The notes beneath the pieces are model-generated. The model was not told the DNA's origin and did no database searches. It saw only the letters and a list, made by a program, of their open reading frames with translations. This document shows, in pieces, positions 34,925 to 43,310 of a DNA stretch of 64,000 bases. Position numbers and translations under genes: made by a program. How positions within the stretch are numbered: the first letter of the stretch is position 1; every line of letters starts with the position of its first letter. This stretch comes from Microbacterium sp. EYE_78 (GTDB lineage: Bacteria; Actinomycetota; Actinomycetes; Actinomycetales; Microbacteriaceae), in NCBI RefSeq assembly GCF_023149035.1, contig NZ_JAHXMY010000001.1, forward strand, positions 1,116,001 to 1,180,000, in the 5' to 3' direction.

Positions 34925-36415
34925 ATGTCCAGCATCCGCAAGCGGGTGAGCGCCGCGCTCGGCGCCCTCGCCATCGGGGCAGCCGCGGCACTCGTCGCGG
35001 TCACCCCCGCCCACGCCGAACCCGGCAACATCGACCCCGACATCCCGCGGTCGCTCACGGTGCACAAGTACGCGCTCAGCCCGTCGAGTCCGCAGCAGAT
35101 CGGCACGGGACAGGAGCTCGCCACGCCGCCGGCAGGCACGCCGCTCGCCGGCGCCGAGTTCACCGCCGCACTCGTCGCCGACGTCGACCTCGGGACGCCT
35201 GCCGGCTGGTCGACGGCGTCGAACCTGACGCCGGCCGCGGCGGCAGGCCGCCTCTCGGGGACGACCTTCACGTCGACGCCGTCGGCGCCGGGAACGGGCA
35301 TCGCGACCTTCCCGAGCGACATGCCGATCGGTCTGTACCTCGTCACCGAGACGGTCCTTCCCGACGAGGCGACCAACCCGTCGGCGCCGTTCCTCGTGAC
35401 GCTGCCGTTCCCGACGGGCCCGGGCGGTGCGCCCGCGAACGAGTGGATCTACGACGTCCACGTCTACCCGAAGAACGCCGTCACCGACGTGACCAAGACG
35501 CGGATCCCGGCCCCGGCGAACTCCGCCGAGGCGCGAAACCCCGACCTCATCCGATGGGCGATCGCATCGGCCATCCCGACGCTCGCCGCGGGCGACAGCA
35601 TCGATGTCTTCGAGTTGGCGGACACCATCCCGTCTCAGCTCGAGTACGTCGATGCCCCGCCCACCGGTGTCGCTCCGACGAACGTCGTCGTCACCAACCC
35701 GGCGGGTCTCCCGCAGACCTTCACCGAGGGCACCGACTACAACCTGGTCGAGGAGGGCAGCACGCTGACCCTGGAGTTCACGTCCGCGGGCCTCACCCGG
35801 CTCACCGGGTTGCAGGGCGGGGTCGTGACCTTCAACGTGCTGACGCGTGCGGTGGCCATCCCGGCCGACGGTCGCATCGTCAACACCGCGACCGGCACGA
35901 TCAACGGGGCGACCGAGACGGTCACCGGCGTCACGCCGATCGGCCAGCTCACGGTCTTTGCGTTCGAGGGCCCGGCGAACGACCGCGTGCCGCTCGCCGG
36001 CGCGGTCTACCAGGTCTTCCTGAACGAGCAGGACGCGATCCGCGGGGTGAACCCGATCCTCATCGACGGGATCTCGGAGTGGTCGACGGGCGCCGACGGG
36101 TACGTCGAGATCCCGATCATCACCCCGGGAAACTACTGGGTGCGCGAGATCACGCCGCCCGCCGGTTTCCAGCTGCCCTCGCCCGACCGCATCCTCACGC
36201 AGGTCGTCGCAGGCGAGACGTCGACCGTGCCGCCGATCGTCAACTACGTCGAGTTCGCCCACAGCCAGGTGCCCGCATGGGCGCTGCCGCTGACGGGTGG
36301 CGACGGTGCCCGCTGGTTCGGGATCGGCGGCGGGGCGCTGCTGGTGACGATGCTCGGCGCGGCGCTGCTGCTCTCGCGTCGTCGCGCGGCCGCCGCGCGC
36401 GCCACCGCGGCCTAG
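34925..36415 (+). CDS. LPXTG-anchored pilus backbone protein (SpaA/SpaH type)
   Basis: 496 residues. Signal peptide ending at AHA (about 31). Pilin motif WIYDVHVYPKN with K183, the Lys expected to form the intermolecular isopeptide bond. E-box-like NYWVREITPPAGFQLP in the C-terminal domain, whose Glu would support an internal isopeptide bond. Sorting signal LPLTG at 454-458, membrane span and Arg/Ala tail. Three or so Ig-like domains lie between. Class C sortase joins the Thr of one LPLTG to Lys183 of the next subunit, building a covalent fibre. RBS GGAGAA precedes ATG 34925. Confidence 0.92.
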   Translation: MSSIRKRVSAALGALAIGAAAALVAVTPAHAEPGNIDPDIPRSLTVHKYALSPSSPQQIGTGQELATPPAGTPLAGAEFTAALVADVDLGTPAGWSTASNLTPAAAAGRLSGTTFTSTPSAPGTGIATFPSDMPIGLYLVTETVLPDEATNPSAPFLVTLPFPTGPGGAPANEWIYDVHVYPKNAVTDVTKTRIPAPANSAEARNPDLIRWAIASAIPTLAAGDSIDVFELADTIPSQLEYVDAPPTGVAPTNVVVTNPAGLPQTFTEGTDYNLVEEGSTLTLEFTSAGLTRLTGLQGGVVTFNVLTRAVAIPADGRIVNTATGTINGATETVTGVTPIGQLTVFAFEGPANDRVPLAGAVYQVFLNEQDAIRGVNPILIDGISEWSTGADGYVEIPIITPGNYWVREITPPAGFQLPSPDRILTQVVAGETSTVPPIVNYVEFAHSQVPAWALPLTGGDGARWFGIGGGALLVTMLGAALLLSRRRAAAARATAA

Positions 36416-36425
36416 GTCGACACCG

Positions 36426-37364
36426 GTGATGACGGCGACGGAGCTCCCCACACGGGGGGAGCTCCGTCGTCGTGCGCGGTGGCGGTTCTCGGTGGTGTCG
36501 CTCCTGATCGGCGTCGGCGCGCTGGTCGCTGCAGGACTCCTGCTCTACCCGTCGGCTGCGGCCTGGTTCAGCCAGTACGAGCAGTCGCAGCGCATCGACG
36601 GGTATGCGGACCAGGTCGAGGATCTCGGCGCGGCCACGATCGAGCAGAAGCTCCAGGACGCGCGCGAGTACAACGCCGGACTGGCGCAGTCGGGTGCCGA
36701 GATCGGAGCGAACGAGCGACTGCCGATCGCCGATGCACCCGACCAGGGGGAGGCGTACGCCTCCCAGCTGAGAGGTGCGGACGGTGGTCTCATGGCGCGG
36801 CTGCGCATCCCCGCGATCGACCTCGATCTGCCGATCTATCACGGGACGAGCGAGCCGGTCCTCCATGCCGGCGTGGGTCACCTCGAGGGCACGGCGCTGC
36901 CCGTGGGCGGCGACACGACGCATTCCGTCCTGACCGCGCACCGCGGACTCGCCTCGGCGGAGCTGTTCACCCACCTCGACCGCGTCGGCCTCGACGACAC
37001 CTTCACCGTCGAGGTGTTCGGCGAAGTCCTGTCCTATCGGGTCGTCGAGACGCAGGTCGTCGAGCCCGAGGACACGCAGTCGCTGCTGCCGCGGGTCGGC
37101 GAGGACCTGATGACCCTCGTGACGTGCACGCCGCTCGGGGTCAACAGCCACCGCATCCTCGTCACGGGTGAACGCATCATCCCGACCCCGCAGAAGGACA
37201 TCGACGGGGCAGGCGAGCGCCCCGACATCCCCCGATTCCCCTGGTGGGCCGTGGCGGCGGGCGGTGCGATCCTCGTCGTCGGCGCCTACGTCTGGTGGTC
37301 CGGGCGTCCGGTCCGTCCGCGGGTCGACGCGACTCCGTCCGGCGGCGAGTCGCTCAGGCGGTGA
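36426..37364 (+). CDS. Class C sortase (pilin polymerase)
   Basis: 312 residues. N-terminal span (VSLLIGVGALVAAGLLLYPS), extracellular catalytic barrel with H172 (LTAHRGL), C234 (LVTCTPLG) and R243 (NSHRILVTG), and a C-terminal span (WWAVAAGGAILVVGAYVWW). Two spans are the hallmark of class C. The usual lid motif Asp-Pro-Phe/Trp is not evident; the corresponding region reads LPIADAPDQGEAY. Directly downstream of the backbone pilin (10 bases) and so its polymerase. The last 11 bases overlap the convergent mntR gene. ATG 36429 is an equally possible start. Confidence 0.92.
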   Translation: MMTATELPTRGELRRRARWRFSVVSLLIGVGALVAAGLLLYPSAAAWFSQYEQSQRIDGYADQVEDLGAATIEQKLQDAREYNAGLAQSGAEIGANERLPIADAPDQGEAYASQLRGADGGLMARLRIPAIDLDLPIYHGTSEPVLHAGVGHLEGTALPVGGDTTHSVLTAHRGLASAELFTHLDRVGLDDTFTVEVFGEVLSYRVVETQVVEPEDTQSLLPRVGEDLMTLVTCTPLGVNSHRILVTGERIIPTPQKDIDGAGERPDIPRFPWWAVAAGGAILVVGAYVWWSGRPVRPRVDATPSGGESLRR

Positions 37365-37998
37365 GCCAGACCGCGCGCGCCGCCGCGGGCGGCAGGTCGA
37401 CGGTCGGGCCCCCGTCGATCCGCACCGCGTCGCGCCCGGTCGCCGTGACGGTGTGTCCGACGTCGATGCCGAGCTCCTCGAACGAGCGCAGCAGTGCAGG
37501 GTCGCGGTCCGAGATGCGGAGCACCCGCCCGGTGTGCCCGATCGAGGCCTCGGCGAGGAGCACGAACGGCTCGCGTTCGACGCTGCCGTCGGGTCCCGGG
37601 ATCGCATCCCCGTGCGGGTCGAAGCGGGGGTGTCCGAGGCGTGCGTCGATGCCGGCGAGCAGCCGGTCGCTGATCGTGTGCTCGAGGACCTCGGCCTCAT
37701 CGTGCACCTCGTCCCAGGCGTACCCGAACTCCCGCACGAGCCACGTCTCGATGAGTCGGTGTCGGCGGATGACCGCGGTGGCGCGGGACGCACCGGCATC
37801 CGTCAGCGAGATCGGACCGTACGGACGGTGCGACACCAGGCCCTGCGCGGCGAGCTTCTTCACCATCTCGGTGACCGACGACGGCGCGAGCCCCAGCTCG
37901 GCCGCGAGCACCGACGGGGTGACGGGATCGGTCTGCCACTCGGTGTGGTGGTAGATCGTCTTCAGGTAGTCGTCGACCGTGGACGCGGAGGCGGGCAC
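37354..37998 (-). CDS. mntR: Metal-dependent transcriptional regulator, DtxR/MntR family
   Basis: 214 residues from GTG 37998. Winged helix (VDDYLKTIYHHTEW, VLAAELGLAPSSVTEMVKKLAAQGL, ISLTDAG), dimer/metal domain (HRLIETWLVREFGYAWDEVHDEAEVLEH, with the His/Glu ligands, HPRFDPHGD), and a C-terminal SH3-like FeoA domain. It senses Mn2+ or Fe2+ and represses uptake genes. The position just downstream of mntH and the MntR-like boxes at the mntH start argue for Mn. GTG 37998 is chosen over ATG 38028 because TACCCT lies 7 nt upstream. Confidence 0.85.
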   Translation of the reverse strand: MPASASTVDDYLKTIYHHTEWQTDPVTPSVLAAELGLAPSSVTEMVKKLAAQGLVSHRPYGPISLTDAGASRATAVIRRHRLIETWLVREFGYAWDEVHDEAEVLEHTISDRLLAGIDARLGHPRFDPHGDAIPGPDGSVEREPFVLLAEASIGHTGRVLRISDRDPALLRSFEELGIDVGHTVTATGRDAVRIDGGPTVDLPPAAARAVWLTA

Positions 37999-38005
37999 GG
38001 AGCCC

Positions 38006-38011
38006 AGGGTA
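38006..38011 (-). promoter_or_regulatory. -10 box of leaderless mntR promoter
   Basis: TACCCT on the minus strand with a 7-nt gap to GTG 37998, suggesting mntR is transcribed apart from mntH. Confidence 0.5.
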
Positions 38012-38041
38012 TCCGCCTGCCGGATCATCCGCCGAACAGGG

Positions 38042-39328
38042 TCATCCGCCGAAGAGGGTCAGCCACAGCAGCAGCCCGTTGAGGGTGACGAGGAACACCG
38101 ATGCGAGGATGCCGGCTGCCGTCGTCCACGCCCGGTTGCGGTACGCGCCGAGCAGCCCGCGGTTCGCGGTCAGCGCGACGAGCGGGATGAGCGCGAACGG
38201 GATGCCGAAGCTCAGGATCACCTGGCTGAGGATCAGCGCGAACGTCGGGTCGACGCCGATGGCGAGGATCGCGAGGGCCGGCACGAGCGTCACGAGGCGA
38301 CGGGCGAGCAGGGGGATGCGGATGCGCAGCAGTCCCTGCATGATCTCCGCGCCGGCGTACGCGCCGACGGCGCTGCTCGCGAGGCCGCTCGCGAGCAGAC
38401 CGACCGCGAAGAGCGTCGCGACGACCGGCCCGATCCCGCCCTGCAGTGCGGCGTAGGCACCCTCGAGGCTGTCGGTGCCGGGGACGCCGGCGAGGTTCGC
38501 CGCCGCGAGCAGCAGGATGCAGAGGTTCACCGTCCCGGCGATCGCGAGGGCGATCGTGACGTCCCAGCGGGTGGCGCGCAGCACCCGTCGGGTGTCGATC
38601 GCGGCGTCGGCGGCCGCGGCGTCCGTCTGCGTCCGTCCGTCCGCGGGGCGGAAGCGGTCGCGGGCCAGTGAGCTGTGCGCATAGATCGCGTGCGGCATGA
38701 TCGTCGCGCCGAGGATGGATGCCGCCAGCAGCACCGAGTCCGCGCCGTCGAAGCGGGGAAGGAGTCCGAGGGCGACGCCGGCGGCCTCGGGCGGGCCGAT
38801 GAAGACGCCGTAGGTGAAGCCGAGGGCGATGATCGCCATGAGGCCGATGATGACGAACTCGAAGCTGCGGGCCCCGCGGCGCGACTGGATGAGCAGCAGT
38901 GCGATCGACACGGCACCCGTGATGAGGCCGCCCCAGACGAGCGGTACGCCGAAGAGCAGCCACAGGGCGACGGCGCCGCCGATGATCTCGGCCACGTCGG
39001 TCGCCATCGCGACGAGCTCGGCCTGCAGCCAGTACGCGCGCCGCGCGGTGTTGCTTCGGATGCGGGTGCCGATGACTTCGGGGAGGCTCTGTCCGGTGAC
39101 GATCCCGAGCTTCGCCGACAGGTACTGGATGAGCCACGCCATGACGTTGCCGACGACGACCACCCAGACCAGCAGATAGCCGTACCGGGCCCCTGCGGTC
39201 ATGTTGCTCGCGACGTTGCCGGGGTCGAGGTAGGCCACGCCGGCGACGAGGGCCGGTCCCAGCAGCCACGCGACGCGGCGTCCCGTCCGGGCGGGCGTCG
39301 CGATCGGCGGTGCGGCTGTTTTCGGCAT
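38042..39328 (-). CDS. mntH: Manganese transporter, Nramp family
   Basis: 428 residues, about eleven membrane spans. Seen: the metal-binding DPGNVASNM in the first span (residues about 35-43), and MPHAIYAHSSL in span 6 with the conserved Met-Pro-His. It imports Mn2+ (and other divalent metals) with protons. The start codon ATG 39328 lies inside an MntR-like palindrome, with TAGCGT 7 nt upstream, so the mRNA is probably leaderless and the repressor would sit on the start itself. The last codons are duplicated just beyond the stop (CATCCGCCGAA repeated at 38026 and 38042). Confidence 0.93.
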   Translation of the reverse strand: MPKTAAPPIATPARTGRRVAWLLGPALVAGVAYLDPGNVASNMTAGARYGYLLVWVVVVGNVMAWLIQYLSAKLGIVTGQSLPEVIGTRIRSNTARRAYWLQAELVAMATDVAEIIGGAVALWLLFGVPLVWGGLITGAVSIALLLIQSRRGARSFEFVIIGLMAIIALGFTYGVFIGPPEAAGVALGLLPRFDGADSVLLAASILGATIMPHAIYAHSSLARDRFRPADGRTQTDAAAADAAIDTRRVLRATRWDVTIALAIAGTVNLCILLLAAANLAGVPGTDSLEGAYAALQGGIGPVVATLFAVGLLASGLASSAVGAYAGAEIMQGLLRIRIPLLARRLVTLVPALAILAIGVDPTFALILSQVILSFGIPFALIPLVALTANRGLLGAYRNRAWTTAAGILASVFLVTLNGLLLWLTLFGG

Positions 39329-39365
39329 ACCGAAAACGCTAGCAGTGTTTTTCGGTATGCCGAAA
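39320..39365. promoter_or_regulatory. mntH promoter with two MntR-like operators
   Basis: TTTCGGCATACCGAAA (39320-39335) covers the mntH start codon. TTTCGGTATGCCGAAA (39350-39365), its exact reverse complement, lies 14 bases further upstream. Between them is the -10 box TAGCGT (39336-39341, minus strand). The operators thus flank the -10 box; binding of MntR to either would block transcription. The palindrome type matches known actinobacterial DtxR/MntR sites. Confidence 0.75.
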
Positions 39366-39370
39366 GATCC

Positions 39371-39697
39371 TCAGGGGCGTGGTGGGAGGCGCAGCGGGTC
39401 GTCGGGGAGCGGGGGACCGTACTGCGCTGTCGGGCGGGTCTCGATGGACGGATGCGTCGGAGCGGACCGGCCGAGCTCGATGTCCGAGTACGGGTCGGAG
39501 GCGTACAACTCCGGAGCGCTCCGCCGAATGCGCCGGGGCCGCGGCGCGAGGATGGCGATGAGGCCGAGGGTCGCGACGAGTCCGGCGGGCACCGCCCAGG
39601 CCGGGAGCGACCACTCGAGCAGGATCGAGGCGAGATACAGGACGAAGGCGCCGACCGCCACGACGAGGGGCGCGAACCTTCGGAGCCAGATCGCCAT
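39371..39697 (-). CDS. Small membrane protein, 108 residues, unknown
   Basis: Two membrane helices (APLVVAVGAFVLYLASILL and LPAWAVPAGLVATLGLIAIL) followed by a basic and then polar cytoplasmic tail containing DPYSDIELG and several Pro. No known family recognised. ATG 39697 was chosen because it begins just before the first helix; TACGGT lies 5 nt upstream. The stop lies 43 bases before mntH on the same strand, so read-through could couple them. Confidence 0.65.
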   Translation of the reverse strand: MAIWLRRFAPLVVAVGAFVLYLASILLEWSLPAWAVPAGLVATLGLIAILAPRPRRIRRSAPELYASDPYSDIELGRSAPTHPSIETRPTAQYGPPLPDDPLRLPPRP

Positions 39698-39745
39698 GGC
39701 TGACCGTACCGCCGCCCGCTCGCGTCGTCCAGAGATCCGCACGGC

Positions 39746-39751
39746 TAGCCT
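39746..39751 (+). promoter_or_regulatory. -10 box of leaderless trmH-like gene
   Basis: TAGCCT, 6 nt before GTG 39758. Confidence 0.5.
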
Positions 39752-39757
39752 GGTCCG

Positions 39758-40396
39758 GTGCCCGATCCGATCGACCCCGAGCCCGAGCCGCAGCTTCCGG
39801 TCGGCGTCGGGCCGTGGCCGGGAGGCCCGGAGGCCTGGCCGGACGACCCGCGGTACGACCGCGACCTGCTCGAGCACGGGGACCGGCGCAACGTCGTGGA
39901 CCGCTACCGCTACTGGACGATGACGGCGATCGTCGCAGATCTCGACGAGCACCGGCATCCGTTCCACGTCGCCATCGAGAACTGGCAGCACGACATGAAC
40001 ATCGGCTCGATCGTCCGGAGCGCGAACGCGTTCGGCGCCGCCGAGGTGCACATCATCGGCAAGCGGCGATGGAACCGCCGCGGAGCAATGGTCACCGACC
40101 GCTACCAGCACGTCCGCCACCACGAGGACGTCGCAGCGTTCGTCGCGTGGGCGGATGCCGCCGGTCTGCCGGTGCTCGCGATCGACAACGTCGACGGCTC
40201 GGTGCCGGTCGACCGGGCCGACCTGCCCGAGCACTGCGTGCTGCTGTTCGGGCAGGAGGGGCCGGGGCTGTCGCCAGAAGCGCTCGCCGCGGCATCCGGC
40301 GTCGTCGAGATCACCCAGTACGGGTCGACCCGGTCGATCAACGCGTCGGCCGCGGCCGCCGTCGTCATGTTCGAATGGTGCCGCCGCTACGCGTGA
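39758..40396 (+). CDS. TrmH/SpoU family RNA methyltransferase
   Basis: 212 residues. An acidic/Pro-rich N-terminal extension of about 50 residues precedes the SPOUT domain. SPOUT motifs: NIGSIVRSANAFGAAEV (motif 1, with the catalytic Arg), LLFGQEGPGLSPE (motif 2) and YGSTRSINASAAAAVVMFEW (motif 3), which form the knot that binds S-adenosylmethionine. It methylates a 2'-OH of tRNA or rRNA; the target cannot be read. Leaderless GTG start. Confidence 0.9.
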   Translation: MPDPIDPEPEPQLPVGVGPWPGGPEAWPDDPRYDRDLLEHGDRRNVVDRYRYWTMTAIVADLDEHRHPFHVAIENWQHDMNIGSIVRSANAFGAAEVHIIGKRRWNRRGAMVTDRYQHVRHHEDVAAFVAWADAAGLPVLAIDNVDGSVPVDRADLPEHCVLLFGQEGPGLSPEALAAASGVVEITQYGSTRSINASAAAAVVMFEWCRRYA

Positions 40397-40518
40397 GCTT
40401 TGCGCGGTCGCGCGCGGATCTGCGTTCGAGCGGACGTACCCGCCCGAAACCGTCCGCGTGACGGCGGATCTCCGCGCGGAGGCTGATCCGCCGCCGCGGT
40501 GAGGCGCGGGTGCGTCGG

Positions 40519-41838
40519 TCAGACGGCGACGCGGAGCCACTCCGATCGACGGACGCGCCAGCCGAGCGTGCCGAGGCGGGCGAGCATGAACACGCCGAAG
40601 AAGCAGACGGCGAGCCATGCGAGTCCCGCGGCGCCGCCCGGATGCAGCGCGCCGACGAGCAGGAGCGCGGGGACGTACGGCGCGAGCGTGAGGCCGCCCG
40701 CGATCGCGAGGTACTTCGCGTCGCCCGCCCCCATGAGCACCCCGTCGAGGACGAAGACGATGCCGCAGACCGGCTGGGCCACAGCCAGCACGAGCAGGGC
40801 CGGTTGGATGAGCGCCGCGAGACCGGCATCCCCCGTGAATGCGAGACCGATGACGCCCGACAAGGCCGCGATCACGGCACCGACGAGCACCCCGAACCAT
40901 GCGCCCCACGCGACCGTGCGCCCGAGGACCTGCCGGACGAACGGCTCGTCGGCCGCTCCGAGACCGCGCCCGATGAGCGCCTGCGCGGCGATCGCGAGGG
41001 CGTCGAGGGCGAACGCGGCGGTCGAGAAGATGGTGAAGGCGACCTGCCAGCCGGCGAGCTCCTCGGTGCCGAGGGCGGTCGCGACCGCCACGGTCGCGAG
41101 CAGCGCGACCCGCAGCGAGACGGTTCGCAGGAACAGCCAGCCGCCCGAGCGGGCGGACCCGCGGACGCCCTCGCGGTGCGGGAGGACGGATGCCTGGTGC
41201 CGCTGCGCGAGCCGGCCGATGACGACGGCGTACGCGGCGACCATGCCCCACTGGGCGACGACGGTGCCGGCGGCGGACCCCGCGATGCCCCACCCGAAGC
41301 CGTAGATGAACAGCCAGTTCAGCAGCGCGTTCGCCGCGAAGCCGAGGCCCGCGATCCACAGGGGGGTGACGGTGTCCTGCATGCCGCGGAGCAGGCCCGT
41401 CGCGGCGAAGACGATCAGCATCGCGGGCAGGCCCCACATCGACAGGCCCAGGTAGGCGACCGCCTGCTCGGCGACCTCCGGAGTCGGGTCGAACAGGGCG
41501 ACGAGGGTCGGGGTCGCGAGGGAGCCCGCGAGGGCGAGGATCGCCCCGAGGCCGAGCGCGAGCCACAGGCCGTCGATCCCGACGCTGACGGCGCTGGTCT
41601 TGTCGCCGGCACCGAACCGGCGGGCGACGGCGGGAGTCGTCGAGTAGGCGAGGAACACCATCAGCCCGACGATCGTCTGCAGCACGGCGCCGGCGATGCC
41701 GAGCCCCGCCAGCGGCACCACGCCGAGGTGTCCGATGAGCGCGGCATCCACGATGAGGAACATCGGTTCGGCGATCAGCGCGCCCAGCGCGGGAACGGCG
41801 AGGCGCAGGATCTCGCGGTTGAGCGTGGGCGCAGGCAC
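40519..41838 (-). CDS. MATE family exporter (DinF-like)
   Basis: 439 residues, about twelve membrane spans. Start LNREILRLAVPALGALIAEP and the repeat-half PLWIAGLGFAANALLNWLFIYGFGWG are typical of the DinF branch of MATE transporters, which expel drugs or metabolites using ion gradients. Substrate unknown. GTG 41838 has TAGGCT 7 nt upstream. The 122 bases between it and the trmH-like gene (40397-40518) are GC-rich with no clear element. Confidence 0.9.
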   Translation of the reverse strand: MPAPTLNREILRLAVPALGALIAEPMFLIVDAALIGHLGVVPLAGLGIAGAVLQTIVGLMVFLAYSTTPAVARRFGAGDKTSAVSVGIDGLWLALGLGAILALAGSLATPTLVALFDPTPEVAEQAVAYLGLSMWGLPAMLIVFAATGLLRGMQDTVTPLWIAGLGFAANALLNWLFIYGFGWGIAGSAAGTVVAQWGMVAAYAVVIGRLAQRHQASVLPHREGVRGSARSGGWLFLRTVSLRVALLATVAVATALGTEELAGWQVAFTIFSTAAFALDALAIAAQALIGRGLGAADEPFVRQVLGRTVAWGAWFGVLVGAVIAALSGVIGLAFTGDAGLAALIQPALLVLAVAQPVCGIVFVLDGVLMGAGDAKYLAIAGGLTLAPYVPALLLVGALHPGGAAGLAWLAVCFFGVFMLARLGTLGWRVRRSEWLRVAV

Positions 41839-41845
41839 GCGTTTC

Positions 41846-41851
41846 AGCCTA
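41846..41851 (-). promoter_or_regulatory. -10 box of leaderless MATE promoter
   Basis: TAGGCT on the minus strand, 7 nt before GTG 41838. Confidence 0.55.
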
Positions 41852-41895
41852 GAGGGGGCCGCGGACGCGGTGCGGGAGCGGGCGGTGGGTGCCGC

Positions 41896-41968
41896 AACTC
41901 CTCCGATCCGCAGCCGACGGCCGCCCGATGGGCGGAGCCGGGCCGATCCAGCACGAGACTGAGGAGTT
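41896..41968. repeat. Nested palindrome in the gap before lldD terminator
   Basis: Outer arms AACTCCTC (41896-41903) and GAGGAGTT (41961-41968) enclose an inner hairpin CCGCCC-GAT-GGGCGG (41921-41935). It is separate from the terminator that follows. No second copy seen in this window. Confidence 0.4.
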
Positions 41969-41997
41969 AGGGCCGCCCAGCGGCGGAAGACGGAAGA

Positions 41998-42035
41998 GAC
42001 CCGCGCCGCCGGATCGGCATTCGGCGGCGCGGGTC
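41998..42035 (-). terminator. Terminator of the rhamnose operon
   Basis: 14-bp perfect stem GACCCGCGCCGCCG / CGGCGGCGCGGGTC with a 10-nt loop, 18 bases past the lldD stop. Confidence 0.8.
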
Positions 42036-42052
42036 GGTCGGAGCGCGCGGAC

Positions 42053-43297
42053 TCAGACGTCCGTGCGGGGCATCGGCGCGAGGCGCGTCAGCTGGGTGAC
42101 GTGGCGGGGTTCGAGCTCCTGGATCGATGAGACGCCGAGCAGGGTCATGGTGCGCTCGATCTCGGTGCGGAGGATCTGGATCGTCTTGTCGACGCCCGCC
42201 CGTCCGCCGGCCATCAGGCCGTAGAGGTACGCGCGGCCGATGAGCGTGAACTTCGCCCCGAGCGCCATCGCGGCGACGATGTCGGCGCCGTTCATGATGC
42301 CGGTGTCGACCATGACGGTCGCGTCCTTGCCGACCTCGCGGACGACGTTCGGCAGCAGGTGGAACGGGATCGGCGCGCGGTCGAGCTGGCGCCCGCCGTG
42401 GTTCGACAGGATGATGCCGTCGACGCCGTGGTCGATGAGGCGCTTCGAGTCCTCGATGTTCTGGACGCCCTTGATGACGATCTTGCCCGGCCAGATCTCG
42501 CGGATGACCTTCAGGTCCTCATAGCTGATCGTCGGGTCCATCGCGGCGTTCAGCAGGTCGCCGACCGTGCCTCCGGTCGCCGACAGCGACGCGAACTCGA
42601 GCTTCGGGGTGGTCAGGAAGTCGATCCACCACCACGGCCGTGGGATCGCGTTGACGATCGTGCCGAGGGTCAGCTGCGGCGGGATCGAGAAGCCGTTGCG
42701 CTTGTCGCGCAGGCGCGCTCCGGCGACAGGGGTGTCGACGGTGAACTGCAGCGTGTCGAACCCGGCTTCGGCGGCGCGCCTCGCGAGCCCGTACGAGATC
42801 TCGCGGTCGCGCATGACGTACAGCTGGAACCAGTTGCGCCCGTTCGGGTTCGCCGCCTTGACGCCCTCGATCGAGGTCGTCCCGAGGGTGGAGAGGGTGA
42901 ACGGGATGCCGGCGGCCCCCGCCGCTCCAGCGCCGGCGACCTCACCCTCGGTCTGCATGAGGCGGGTGAAGCCGGTCGGCGCGATGCCGAACGGCAGGGC
43001 CGACGGTCCGCCGAGGATCTCGACCGACGTGTCGACGTCGGCGGCGGGCCGCAGCACGTCGGGGTGGAACTCGACGTCCTGGAACGCCTGCCGTGCGCGG
43101 GCGATGGAGGTCTCGCCCTCGGCGGCGCCGTCGGTGTAGTCGAATGCGGCCTTCGGGGTGCGGCGCTTCGCGATCTTCCGGAGGTCGGCGATCGTGTACG
43201 CGGCATCCAGTCGTCGTTTCGTGCCGTTGAGCTCGGGCTTCTTGAACTGCATGAGCTCGAGCAGCTCGACGGGCTTCGGGAACTGGCGTTGCACCAT
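42053..43297 (-). CDS. lldD: L-lactate dehydrogenase, FMN-dependent
   Basis: 414 residues, alpha-hydroxy-acid oxidase family. Seen: [13 protein letters not shown] near the N-terminus, [33 protein letters not shown], the active-site block [16 protein letters not shown] with the catalytic His and Arg, and [18 protein letters not shown]. It oxidises L-lactate to pyruvate and passes electrons to the respiratory chain. As last gene of the rhamnose operon it would use the lactate made from L-lactaldehyde. ATG 43297 has AAGGATCC upstream. Confidence 0.9.
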   Translation of the reverse strand: MVQRQFPKPVELLELMQFKKPELNGTKRRLDAAYTIADLRKIAKRRTPKAAFDYTDGAAEGETSIARARQAFQDVEFHPDVLRPAADVDTSVEILGGPSALPFGIAPTGFTRLMQTEGEVAGAGAAGAAGIPFTLSTLGTTSIEGVKAANPNGRNWFQLYVMRDREISYGLARRAAEAGFDTLQFTVDTPVAGARLRDKRNGFSIPPQLTLGTIVNAIPRPWWWIDFLTTPKLEFASLSATGGTVGDLLNAAMDPTISYEDLKVIREIWPGKIVIKGVQNIEDSKRLIDHGVDGIILSNHGGRQLDRAPIPFHLLPNVVREVGKDATVMVDTGIMNGADIVAAMALGAKFTLIGRAYLYGLMAGGRAGVDKTIQILRTEIERTMTLLGVSSIQELEPRHVTQLTRLAPMPRTDV

Positions 43298-43310
43298 GGT
43301 GGGATCCTTC

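Noticed and set aside
39345..39923. Plus-strand frame beginning inside the second MntR-like operator
   Set aside because: Its ATG comes from the palindrome itself; the translation is low complexity and overlaps the trmH-like start in another frame.
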